Positions 9,034 through 17,062 of a stretch of DNA of 64,000 bases are shown here, piece after piece. The DNA is from Pseudomonas brassicacearum. GTDB lineage: Bacteria > Pseudomonadota > Gammaproteobacteria > Pseudomonadales > Pseudomonadaceae. The translations under genes and the position numbers were made by a program. The DNA is taken from the NCBI RefSeq assembly GCF_003732265.1, contig NZ_MOBK01000001.1:1054001-1118000 (forward strand). Reading direction: 5' to 3'. Under the pieces are notes generated by a model, which was given only the letters and a program-made list of their open reading frames with translations, did not search any database and was not told the origin of the DNA. How positions within the stretch are numbered: the stretch's first letter is position 1; each line of letters begins with the position of its first letter.

Positions 9034-9216
9034 GGATTGACGGGCTCATGGAGAGTAAAGATAGTGCAACACTAGCACAGGAACTGTGCACAAATAAGAT
9101 TTTATGTTCAACTTATTGCTAAAGACATTTTATCATTTTGTATTTAGAATCTAATTCTCTCACCAAAATAAAATCAGGCAGGCCACCCACTATGGGTGCC
9201 TAAACGGAGAATACCC

Positions 9217-10848
9217 ATGGGCAGTAGCGGCAATCCAGATACCTGGGCAGTAGGAGAACGAGACACTGTCATCGAAGCGTTAGATCGTGCAGTAGCAAGG
9301 CATCCAGACAAAATCTTGTTGGATTTCAGTGGCGAGTTATACACTTACGCTCAGGTTGACTCACTCTCAACCAAAATGGCCAACGCCCTGGCCACCCTGG
9401 GCGTTAAAGCCGGTGAAACCGTGCTGACAATGCTCGATAACAATATCGATGCCGTCACCACCTGGCTGGCCATCAACAAGCTCTGCGCCGTGAGCGTGCC
9501 AATCAACACCGCGCTCAAGGGCGAGTTTCTCCGCCATCAGATTGCCGATACCGGCACCTCGGTGGTGATCTGCGAAGCGGCCTACCTGCCACGCATCACG
9601 CCGCTCGCAGAACAACTGCAGGACGTCCAGCACATTCTTCACCGTGGCACACTTGAGACCGTAGCTGATTGCCGAATTCGCGTTGCGCCGCTGGATGAAT
9701 GGCGTGGCCATGACGCCACCCCGCTCGCCAACAAGCCGCAGCCTTCAGACCTTGCCTGCCTGATCTACACCTCAGGCACCACAGGCCCTTCCAAGGGTTG
9801 CATGATCAGCTACAACTTCATGTGCAACCTGGCACGCCTGCAACTGCGTGCCGGTCCGGCCAATGCCGACGACGTGACGATCACGCCGCTGCCGCTGTTC
9901 CATATGAATGCGCTGTGTGTATCGATCATCGCCAGTATTCTGGTGGGCGCGCGCGCCGCCATTCTCCCGCGTTTCTCGGTCTCGAACTTCTGGCAAGAAG
10001 TCGAACGTTCGGGCGCGACCATCGCCTCTATCCTTGGCGGCATGGGCGGCCTCCTCGCCCAGGCGCCAGATAACGAAGCAATGTTGCGCTGCGTCGGGCA
10101 GATCCATACCGCTCGAGGCAACCCTTACACCGAAGAAACCAAAAAAATCTGGCGCGAGCGTTTCGGCACCAAACTGGTCGGCGGCAACGGTTATGGCCTG
10201 ACCGAGGCGTGCGTCATCACTTCGCTGGCCGCCGGTGAATATGCCGCGCCGGGTTCCTCGGGCAAACGCATTGCGGACTTTGACGTAAGAATCGTCGACG
10301 ACCTCGATCAGGAAGTGTCGCCCAACTGCGCCGGCGAAATCGTCGTACGACCGCTACGTCCGGACATCATGTTCCAGGGCTACTGGCGCCGTCCGGAAGA
10401 CACCCAGAAGCTGATGCGCAACATGTGGTTCCACACCGGCGACATTGGCAAGTTCGACGACGATGGCTTCTTCTACTTCGTCGACCGCAAGAAGGATTAC
10501 CTGCGCCGCCGAGGGGAAAATATTTCCAGCTTTGAAATGGAAGCAGCCTTTGCTGTTCACCCGGCGCTGGCCGAAGTGGCGGTACACGCGGTGCCGTCAG
10601 ACAAAGGCGAGGACGATGTGAAGGTGACTGCCGTGCTGCATGAAGGCGTAACGCTGGACCCGGAGCAACTGTTCCATTGGGCCACTGAATCGGTGCCCTA
10701 CTATGCCCTGCCGCGCTATATCGAGTTTCGCAGCAGCCTGCCGAAAAACCCACAGGGTCGGGTGTTGAAGTATCTGCTGCGTGATGAAGGCAAAACCCAG
10801 AGCACCTGGGATCTGGAAACCACATCGATTGTGGTCTCCAAGAAATAA
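9217..10848 (+). CDS. ditJ: Acyl-CoA ligase (AMP-forming), DitJ-like
   Basis: 543 residues from ATG 9217, six bases after ACGGAGA; an in-frame GTG at 9196 lies before that site and is not favoured. The P-loop YTSGTTGPSKG is at 184-194. GNGYGLTEA follows near 325, then the hinge and C-terminal segment WFHTGDIG, VDRKKDYLRRRGENIS and the PKNPQGRVLK lysine loop. It resembles CaiC-type carnitine/aryl-CoA ligases. It probably activates the diterpenoid carboxylate or a ring-opened acid to its CoA thioester. It stands alone, divergent from ditK and convergent with ditI. Confidence 0.9.
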   Translation: MGSSGNPDTWAVGERDTVIEALDRAVARHPDKILLDFSGELYTYAQVDSLSTKMANALATLGVKAGETVLTMLDNNIDAVTTWLAINKLCAVSVPINTALKGEFLRHQIADTGTSVVICEAAYLPRITPLAEQLQDVQHILHRGTLETVADCRIRVAPLDEWRGHDATPLANKPQPSDLACLIYTSGTTGPSKGCMISYNFMCNLARLQLRAGPANADDVTITPLPLFHMNALCVSIIASILVGARAAILPRFSVSNFWQEVERSGATIASILGGMGGLLAQAPDNEAMLRCVGQIHTARGNPYTEETKKIWRERFGTKLVGGNGYGLTEACVITSLAAGEYAAPGSSGKRIADFDVRIVDDLDQEVSPNCAGEIVVRPLRPDIMFQGYWRRPEDTQKLMRNMWFHTGDIGKFDDDGFFYFVDRKKDYLRRRGENISSFEMEAAFAVHPALAEVAVHAVPSDKGEDDVKVTAVLHEGVTLDPEQLFHWATESVPYYALPRYIEFRSSLPKNPQGRVLKYLLRDEGKTQSTWDLETTSIVVSKK

Positions 10849-10874
10849 TTGTCGCACCCAAACAACAGCTATAA

Positions 10875-10900
10875 AAAAGCGCGGCTCTGGCCGCGCTTTT
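10875..10900. terminator. Bidirectional terminator between ditJ and ditI
   Basis: AAAAGCGCGGC (10875-10885) and GCCGCGCTTTT (10890-10900) form a perfect 11-base stem with a TCTG loop. The A-run on one side and T-run on the other let it serve both convergent genes, whose stops are at 10848 and 10916. Confidence 0.85.
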
Positions 10901-10915
10901 AGTTGAAGGGTGGGA

Positions 10916-11716
10916 TCAGTACTCGCGCACAGGAATACCTTTGGGACGGGAGTTATAACCGGGCAGATGCAACCCTCCGTCGACGTGAATAGTCTCGCCA
11001 GTGATAAAACGGGACATCTCGGACGCGAGGAACACCACCACTGGACCAATGTCGGCCTCAGGCTCGCCGCAGCGACCCAGCGGGCGCATCGACGCAGACA
11101 TTTCGGCAAACCCGGGGTTCTCTGCGGCGAGTTTGTGGAAAGTGGCCCCCATCGCAGTAGGAGCAATGGCATTGGCGCGAATATTGAAACGTCCCCACTC
11201 CGACGCCGCGCTGCGCGTCAGACCGACGATCGCGGCCTTCGCCGTGTTGTAGTCGCCGTGCAACCAGGCACCGATCTCGATATCGATAGAATAGAAGTTG
11301 ATGATCTTGCCACCGCCTCGCGCTTTCATATGAGGCAACGCAGCTTTCATCGCCCACCAGGCAGCCCACACCGTAGAGCCGAGTGTTTGCTCCAGCATTG
11401 CGTCGGTTTTTTCTTCCAGGAGTACATTGGGGGTTGGCGCAAAGGCGTTGTTGACCAAAATATCCAGTCCACCGAATTGGTCAACGGCCAGTTGCACGGC
11501 AGCCTCGATATCGGACTTGCTGCACACGTCGGTCTTGATGAATACCGCCTTGGCGCCCAGGGCTTGCAGTTCGGCGACTACGGCCTCTCCACTGGTGACA
11601 TCCAGTTCGGCGACCACCACGGCAGCGCCCTCCTTGGCAAAGTTCAGCGCAATGCCGCGACCAATTCCACCACCTGCCCCGGTAATCAGCGCAACCTGTT
11701 CATTTAGCAGTGCCAT
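10916..11716 (-). CDS. ditI: Short-chain dehydrogenase/reductase, DitI-like
   Basis: 266 residues from ATG 11716 (GGAG upstream; a GTG two codons earlier is possible). It has the classical SDR cofactor motif TGAGGGIG, the NNAF segment and the active-site YNTAK. NAD is favoured by an acidic residue after strand 2 (AELD). It would oxidise a ring or side-chain hydroxyl, possibly the C-7 alcohol to the 7-oxo compound, though that is only inference. It is divergent from the DUF2889 gene and shares an operator-like element with it. Confidence 0.85.
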   Translation of the reverse strand: MALLNEQVALITGAGGGIGRGIALNFAKEGAAVVVAELDVTSGEAVVAELQALGAKAVFIKTDVCSKSDIEAAVQLAVDQFGGLDILVNNAFAPTPNVLLEEKTDAMLEQTLGSTVWAAWWAMKAALPHMKARGGGKIINFYSIDIEIGAWLHGDYNTAKAAIVGLTRSAASEWGRFNIRANAIAPTAMGATFHKLAAENPGFAEMSASMRPLGRCGEPEADIGPVVVFLASEMSRFITGETIHVDGGLHLPGYNSRPKGIPVREY

Positions 11717-11741
11717 AGTCACTCCGCTTTTTGTTTTTTGT

Positions 11742-11764
11742 GAACATTATTGGTTATAGTGTCT
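11742..11764. promoter_or_regulatory. Candidate dit regulon operator (ditI / DUF2889 divergent promoter)
   Basis: GAACA-N13-TGTCT flanked by T and A. It sits 26 bases before ditI (start 11716) and 53 before the DUF2889 start at 11817, so one site could control both directions. Confidence 0.5.
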
Positions 11765-11816
11765 AAATATAGCTTATTTTTTCAGGCTAAACAGCACTGG
11801 GACAAGGATATTGAGA

Positions 11817-12557
11817 ATGACGGTATTTCGTCGCCGCGTGGACATCATTGCTCATCAAGCCGATGGCACAGGCGAGGTCCGTGCCGCCCTGGAAGACGAC
11901 TTCCACCACTTCCGGGTATGGGTGCGCCACCATCAAGGTGAAGTCTTTGCCATTGGTGGCGAAGCGCTGCGCTACCCCTATTCCATGTGCCCGCAGGCGT
12001 GCGGTCAATTACAGCAATTGCTCGGCATGAAACTGGACCGGGTAGCCCACTCCGTTACCCGGCAGACTGATGCCAGCCATCAATGCACTCATCTGTTCGA
12101 CCTGGCGGGCCTCGCCATTGCAGCTGCCGCACGCGGTACTCATCTACGTCGCTATGAAATCAATATCGGTCAGCGTGTCGCCCATCGCACCCGCGCGACC
12201 TTGATACGCGATGGCAATGTGGACCTGACCTGGGAAGTCAACGGCACAATGATCGAAGGGCCCTTTCCCTATTCCGGCATCAACCTTCGCGAAGGCATGG
12301 CACGCTGGGCGCTGAATACTCTCAACGAAGAAGCCGCCGAAGCGGCTCTGCTACTTCGTCGTTGCACACTGATTTCGATGGGCCGCGCCTACAACCTTGA
12401 CGAGCAGATTCACGCCGCAAACACCGGTCTCTGCTACAGCCAACAACCGGAACGCGCTGAACAGGCGCTGCGCATAAAGGGATCGACCCTGGATTTCAGC
12501 CATGAACAACTCAAGCTGTGCGCCCAGGATCAGGAGTGGCTCAGGCAAATGCTTTAG
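11817..12557 (+). CDS. DUF2889 family protein
   Basis: 246 residues from ATG 11817 with AAGGA eight bases upstream. It matches DUF2889 by a CPQACGQLQQLLG helix and HQCTHLFDLAGLAIAAA with paired Cys and His. An ordered beta-rich half follows with RATLIRDGNVDLTWEVNG. The invariant Cys/His residues suggest a metal or redox role, but no biochemical function is known to me. Its place between ditI and ditA2, with a shared operator-like element, ties it to the pathway. Confidence 0.8.
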   Translation: MTVFRRRVDIIAHQADGTGEVRAALEDDFHHFRVWVRHHQGEVFAIGGEALRYPYSMCPQACGQLQQLLGMKLDRVAHSVTRQTDASHQCTHLFDLAGLAIAAAARGTHLRRYEINIGQRVAHRTRATLIRDGNVDLTWEVNGTMIEGPFPYSGINLREGMARWALNTLNEEAAEAALLLRRCTLISMGRAYNLDEQIHAANTGLCYSQQPERAEQALRIKGSTLDFSHEQLKLCAQDQEWLRQML

Positions 12558-12641
12558 CCACGGCATTCGCGCGTCAACAGCAGCGCCGTCAATGCCCTCT
12601 GGACACGGCGATCCGGTTTGGAACCGGGCCGCCGATGCAAC

Positions 12642-13217
12642 CTAGAGGAAGACGGCCAGATTGGGTGTACCAAGCACCGCCTGGTCAATGATGACTTCAC
12701 GCCGGGAAAGCTTGAACCCTGCTTCGTGCCGGCGCAGCACATCACGTCGTTCACCACTGATGACATCGACATGGTGATCGTTGAAACGGCTACGGGTCAG
12801 CAGCAGGTAACTGGTCACCACAAACTCATCGCTCTTGTCGGTTTCTTCGACAAACACGTTGGTCACCAGACGCCGGGTACGCGAGGGAGGATCTTCCGCC
12901 CAGGCGCTTTTGCCAGACAGGCGCAAAATGCGGCCCATGATCGAACGGTAGTCATCGTGGTAGTGCTGAACACTGCGCACAATGGTGGTCCTGAGCTCGG
13001 ACGCCACGCGAGTCTGGCGCAGCGGCACGGTGTACACCAGGTCGGTGTCCAGGCGTTCGGCCCATTCCTGCAGGCGAATCTGGTCGAGCAGCGTGGCTTC
13101 CTCGTAGAGAAAGGTCACCACATCGTTGTATATCGGCGAGCCCACCGGTACCCGCTTGGTACCGACTGGGGAACCCGGCTGGATATCCTCCACACCGCGT
13201 TGTTGAACCTGAGCCAT
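12642..13217 (-). CDS. ditA2: Ring-hydroxylating dioxygenase beta subunit, DitA2
   Basis: 191 residues with the NTF2-like fold of Rieske dioxygenase small subunits: DVVTFLYEEATLLDQ, then WAERLDTDLVYTVPLRQ, RILRLSGKSAWAEDPPSRTRR and a C-terminal RREVIIDQAVLGTPNLAVFL. It forms the structural beta ring of the alpha3beta3 oxygenase and lies 87 bases after ditA1. In the dit pathway the enzyme dihydroxylates the aromatic ring of 7-oxodehydroabietate (published for P. abietaniphila). Confidence 0.93.
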   Translation of the reverse strand: MAQVQQRGVEDIQPGSPVGTKRVPVGSPIYNDVVTFLYEEATLLDQIRLQEWAERLDTDLVYTVPLRQTRVASELRTTIVRSVQHYHDDYRSIMGRILRLSGKSAWAEDPPSRTRRLVTNVFVEETDKSDEFVVTSYLLLTRSRFNDHHVDVISGERRDVLRRHEAGFKLSRREVIIDQAVLGTPNLAVFL

Positions 13218-13304
13218 GAGTCATTTCCTCACTTTTATTCTTGTTAATGCTGTTACCGGCGATTGCGACCCGAAGACCGCAATCGAACCTGGGCCAACGG
13301 GCGC

Positions 13305-14705
13305 TTATTGCTCGTTCGGTGCAGTCATCAGCTCGTGCCAGTACAGCCACCAGTGCCACTGGGTATCGTCCTTGGTGAAACCTTCGTTGACGATGCCAGG
13401 GCCAGGCCAGCCCTCGGGTGCTCCGGTTTCAAAGCAGGCCTGGTATTTCAGCGTGCTCTTGCGGCCCATTGCACCTTTGGCGGCCAGGGTCATGTGTGGC
13501 CAGGTATCAGAGTCATCTTGCTCGACCATGCCCGAGGTGCCGAACAACTGGATGGTTTGCTTGAGCATCTTGTCGCGCAATTCAGGGGAAGCGTCTTTCT
13601 CGGCAAACACCCAGTTGACGAACTCCAGCTTGTCCGGCCCGCGCGGCACGTAAGCGTGCAAGGTCATCGAACCTACTACGCTGCCATCCGGCTGCGGAAT
13701 GTAAACGAAGCCGAAAAGAATGTTCGGGAACATCCCGCCGACTTGCGGCGGCATGCTGGTCAGCACTTTCAACTGATCCTCAGTCAGATTGCGCGCCAGT
13801 TGCTCGACCATGTCGGCAGTCATGCCGGCAGGTGGCAATGCTTCCAGTTTTTGCTGCACCGTCAGCTCTGCCGGATCGAGGCCGGTCAGACGTTTGATCT
13901 TGCGTGCCAGATCGATGCAGCGCAGCGCATGGCCGTGCGGCGAGCTGATTTCCACGCCGATCATTTCCGGGCTGAGGTCAGCGGTTTCACCCTCGCCTTT
14001 TTTGGCGTAGTTACCCACTTCGCCCAACCATCGGTGCAAGGTCAGCGTGTGGAACCCGTCGGCCGCCGATTGTTCCCCAGCGGTTTTCCAGTTGGCGTTA
14101 ACGATAAAGCGCTGCGGTGGGCCGAGCACTTCCATGCCCTTGTCGGAGCGACAGAACAACATGTCGTAATACCACTTGGCATCGCCCAGGAACTCGTCAA
14201 ACGACGGTCCTTCAATGTTCCAGGTGGCAAATACCAAACCGCCATACAGCGTGACCCGTGCCTTTTTCAGGCCCAGCTCTTCTTTGGGCAGCATCTTGCC
14301 GTGCATGCATTCGCGCTCGACGGGCGAGCCGACGAAGTCACCATTGGGACGGAAGGCCCAGCCGTGATAGATGCACTTGTGGATTTGCGTGTTGCCGCAA
14401 TCGGCGGTGCTGATGCGCATTCCGCGGTGCGGGCACACGTTGAGGTTTACAAACACCTCGCCTTCTTTGCCACGGGCAACAATGACCGAATCAGACCCCA
14501 TGTCACGCACCATGAAGTCGCCGGAATTAGGAATCTCGGACTCATGACCCAGGAGTACCCAGATCTTGCCGAAGATTTTTTCCATTTCCAGCTCGTAAAT
14601 TTCGCGGTCAGACAACACGCGCATTTGTACTTCACGGCTGGATGGATAGATGAGGTCCGAGACCTTGGTTCCATCCGACAATACGGGGCTTGTTCTTGTT
14701 AGCAT
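13305..14705 (-). CDS. ditA1: Ring-hydroxylating dioxygenase alpha subunit, DitA1
   Basis: 466 residues from ATG 14705 with a full AGGAGG site. The Rieske ligands are Cys91, His93, Cys111 and His114 (CPHRGM and CIYHGW). The catalytic region NWKTAGEQSAADGFHTLTLH gives the bridging Asp216 and iron ligands His219 and His224. Length and motifs fit a full catalytic subunit. It adds both oxygen atoms to the aromatic ring of 7-oxodehydroabietate using electrons from DitA3. No reductase gene is adjacent. It has its own operator-like element 49 bases upstream (14754-14776). Confidence 0.94.
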   Translation of the reverse strand: MLTRTSPVLSDGTKVSDLIYPSSREVQMRVLSDREIYELEMEKIFGKIWVLLGHESEIPNSGDFMVRDMGSDSVIVARGKEGEVFVNLNVCPHRGMRISTADCGNTQIHKCIYHGWAFRPNGDFVGSPVERECMHGKMLPKEELGLKKARVTLYGGLVFATWNIEGPSFDEFLGDAKWYYDMLFCRSDKGMEVLGPPQRFIVNANWKTAGEQSAADGFHTLTLHRWLGEVGNYAKKGEGETADLSPEMIGVEISSPHGHALRCIDLARKIKRLTGLDPAELTVQQKLEALPPAGMTADMVEQLARNLTEDQLKVLTSMPPQVGGMFPNILFGFVYIPQPDGSVVGSMTLHAYVPRGPDKLEFVNWVFAEKDASPELRDKMLKQTIQLFGTSGMVEQDDSDTWPHMTLAAKGAMGRKSTLKYQACFETGAPEGWPGPGIVNEGFTKDDTQWHWWLYWHELMTAPNEQ

Positions 14706-14753
14706 GATTGCCTCCTAATCAGAGCGTCACGACAGTGGTCGCAACGAAATATA

Positions 14754-14776
14754 AGACACTTTCTTTATTTATGTAC
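14754..14776. promoter_or_regulatory. Candidate dit regulon operator (upstream of ditA1A2)
   Basis: AGACA-N13-TGTAC followed by A, 49 bases before the ditA1 start, in an AT-rich island. Published reporter work on the homologous gene shows induction by abietanes; this is a candidate site for it. Confidence 0.5.
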
Positions 14777-14827
14777 ATAGAATTCACTTTCGAGTTGTAA
14801 GTGATTTCTTCGCAACTCAGGTAATCG

Positions 14828-15826
14828 TCAGTCCTTGGTCGGCGCCTTGCCCACTTGAGTTCGCAGCACACCGATGCCGTCGATCTCCAGTTCAACCACA
14901 TCGCCAGGCTTTAAATAGCGCAGTTGCTCCAGGCCGCAGCCGTTGCCGACCGTGCCGGAACCCAGAAATTCGCCGGGGTACAAGGTTTCTGAGCGCGACA
15001 CGTGGGCAATCACATCTTCAAAGCTCCAGCGCATGTCACGGGTATTTCCGCGTCCCCACTCCTCGCCATTGACCCGGGCAACCATGTTCAGGTCGTAGGG
15101 ATCACCCAGTTCATCTGCGGTGACCAGGCACGGCCCCATGATATTGGCCGTGTCGAAATCCTTGCTCTTGGCCGGGCCGAGCATGCCGGGCATTTCCAGG
15201 GCCTGCGCATCACGAGCACTCATGTCGTTGAAGATGGTGTAACCGACGATGTGCCCACGGGCGGCTTCACGGCTGATGTCCTTGCCACGCTTGCCGATGT
15301 AGCAACCGAATTCCAGTTCGAAATCCATCGCCCGGCTAAAGCTTGGCCACTGGAATTCATCGTCGATGCCGATCACCGCAAAACGATTGCCCTTGTAGTA
15401 GATGGGCTGCTTGTTGAAGGTCTCGATCACCCGGTCGTCGGCGCGCGTATTCATCGCCTTCAAGGTGGCTTCCGGATCTTCGGTGCGCAGTGCGCGCGCG
15501 CGACGAGCCGCCGCGAAGCTCTGGCGCAGGTGCAGTTCGAAGCAAGAGCAGTCACGCATTTGTGGGGGTGGCTGGATCGGGGCGCGCAGCTTCACACTGG
15601 CACGCTCCAGCACCGCCGCAGAGGGCGCCTTGGCCACCAGCGAACGGGCCAGTTCCAGCGCCGGCTCACCCGCCTCCACCAGCGCCAGAATGCTGCTCAA
15701 CGCAGCCGTGTCGCGACTTTCCAGCAAGCGGTAAGCGATCTGCAGATCCAGCACCTGCTGGTCCTGATTGAGTAATGCACCCGCGCGGTCAAAACCCTCG
15801 GCGTCGGTATAAGTCACCAGTCTCAT
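14828..15826 (-). CDS. ditH: Fumarylacetoacetate hydrolase family protein, DitH-like
   Basis: 332 residues, longer than the other two FAH proteins here because of a roughly 100-residue N-terminal domain beginning MRLVTYTDAEGF. The C-terminal FAH domain has DFELEFGCYIGKRG with the acidic metal ligands and GYTIFNDMSARDAQ. Its ATG overlaps the stop of the SDR upstream by four bases (15823-15826). Likely hydrolysis or isomerisation of a ring-fission product. Symbol by order. Confidence 0.87.
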   Translation of the reverse strand: MRLVTYTDAEGFDRAGALLNQDQQVLDLQIAYRLLESRDTAALSSILALVEAGEPALELARSLVAKAPSAAVLERASVKLRAPIQPPPQMRDCSCFELHLRQSFAAARRARALRTEDPEATLKAMNTRADDRVIETFNKQPIYYKGNRFAVIGIDDEFQWPSFSRAMDFELEFGCYIGKRGKDISREAARGHIVGYTIFNDMSARDAQALEMPGMLGPAKSKDFDTANIMGPCLVTADELGDPYDLNMVARVNGEEWGRGNTRDMRWSFEDVIAHVSRSETLYPGEFLGSGTVGNGCGLEQLRYLKPGDVVELEIDGIGVLRTQVGKAPTKD

Positions 15827-16524
15827 ACGCGGCCACTCACTGGCAACAGCGCACCGGTCACCGCCGCGGCTTCGTCGGACAACAGAAACGCGACCACCGC
15901 CGCCAAGGCCTCCGGGGTCACCCAGCGGCTGCTATCGGCATCCGGCATGTCGGCACGGTTGGCGGGAGTATCGATGATGCTTGGCAGCACGGCGTTAACC
16001 GTCACACCACGATCTTTCAGTTCTTCCGCCAGGGCTTCGGTCAACCGGGCGACACCGGCCTTGGAGGCGGCATAAGCCCCCATACCCGTCGCGGCTTTGA
16101 CCGAGGCCAGCGCGCCGATGTTGACGATGCGTCCTGCCATGGAGGTCACCAGGTGCGCCAGCGCCGCTTGGGAACTGACCACTGCAGTCCGAACGTTCAT
16201 CTGATAGAGGCGATCCCAAGTCTCCAGGCTACCGCCTTCGACGGTCTCCCAGGCAAAGCCGCCCGCGACATTGACCAAGCCATCAATACCGCCCCACTGC
16301 GCGGCGATTTGCTCGAAAGCAGCGCTGGCCGACTCGGTCGAGGTCAGGTCGACGCCGCCCAGGCACAGCAGATTTTCCGTGTCCAGCAAGGCGGCAGGCG
16401 CCTCGCTGCGATCCAGCAAGGCAACCCGGGCGCCCCGCGCCAGCAGGAATTTGCCAAGTGTGCTGCCGAGGGCACCAAACCCGCCGGTGACGACTACCCT
16501 CTTGTCCAGTAACGACTGGGACAT
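15823..16524 (-). CDS. ditG: Short-chain dehydrogenase/reductase, DitG-like
   Basis: 233 residues from ATG 16524 (GAGGA upstream); an in-frame extension to 16617 would cross the operator-like element and is rejected. The cofactor motif is TGGFGALG, with LVNVAGG and the active-site YAASK. At 233 residues it is a compact classical SDR. It is coupled to ditH by overlap and divergent from the DUF35/ditF pair. Oxidation of an alcohol intermediate is likely; the substrate is not known. Confidence 0.86.
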   Translation of the reverse strand: MSQSLLDKRVVVTGGFGALGSTLGKFLLARGARVALLDRSEAPAALLDTENLLCLGGVDLTSTESASAAFEQIAAQWGGIDGLVNVAGGFAWETVEGGSLETWDRLYQMNVRTAVVSSQAALAHLVTSMAGRIVNIGALASVKAATGMGAYAASKAGVARLTEALAEELKDRGVTVNAVLPSIIDTPANRADMPDADSSRWVTPEALAAVVAFLLSDEAAAVTGALLPVSGRV

Positions 16525-16592
16525 CGCGAAATCCTCTTGTTGTTGTTTTTCGGCTCGAAGGTTCAATTCGTGCCTTCGTCGGTACGAATATA

Positions 16593-16615
16593 TGACACTT
16601 TTAGAAAATATGTAC
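16593..16615. promoter_or_regulatory. Candidate dit regulon operator (ditG / DUF35-ditF divergent promoter)
   Basis: TGACA-N13-TGTAC followed by A, 69 bases before ditG and 49 before the DUF35 start at 16664. It resembles the ditA1 element closely in its outer and inner bases. Confidence 0.5.
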
Positions 16616-16663
16616 AAATGATACCGTATGACTTCAAGTCAAACACTCACCTGCGGACCGCTG

Positions 16664-17062
16664 ATGCCTAGAAAACTTCCTGCACTCAACGCCGACAACC
16701 GCGCCTTCTGGCAAGGCGGCGAACGGGGCGAACTGCTCGTTCATCGCTGCGCGGCCTGCAGCCGGTATTTCCACCCCCCTGCTCCGCTTTGCCCGCTCTG
16801 TGCGAGTTTTGATGTGGCGCCAGAGGCGGTGTCCGGTAAGGGCAAAGTGCTCAGTTACACCATCAACTACCAGGCTTGGGCCCCCGACCTGGAAGTGCCC
16901 TATGTGGTCGCGATCATCGAACTGGTGGAACAAGCCGGCTTGCAATTTGTAAGCAACGTGGTGGGCATGGCGGTCTCGGACGTACATATCGACATGCCAG
17001 TACGGGTCAGCTTCCTCAATGTCGAGGATGTCTGGTTGCCGCTGTTCGAGAGGGATCAGTGA
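16664..17062 (+). CDS. DUF35 OB-fold protein with zinc ribbon
   Basis: 132 residues from MPRKLPALNA. An earlier ATG at 16628 would add 12 residues but sits 13 bases from the operator-like element with no ribosome site, so I prefer 16664. The rubredoxin-like zinc ribbon is CAAC and CPLC, followed by the OB-fold with KVLSYTINYQAW. The stop overlaps the thiolase-fold gene start by one base (TGATG). In actinobacterial cholesterol degradation, DUF35 partners of SCP2-thiolase-like proteins form acyl-CoA aldolases; the same pairing here suggests a shared complex. Confidence 0.85.
   Translation: MPRKLPALNADNRAFWQGGERGELLVHRCAACSRYFHPPAPLCPLCASFDVAPEAVSGKGKVLSYTINYQAWAPDLEVPYVVAIIELVEQAGLQFVSNVVGMAVSDVHIDMPVRVSFLNVEDVWLPLFERDQ

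Noticed and set aside
12613..12627. CCGGTT/AACCGG hairpin between the DUF2889 gene and ditA2
   Set aside because: A 6-base stem with 3-base loop and no T-run; too weak to call a terminator between these convergent genes.
16628..16663. Upstream ATG for the DUF35 protein
   Set aside because: It sits 13 bases after the operator-like element with no ribosome site; the protein starting at 16664 has the normal N-terminus of the family. It cannot be fully ruled out.
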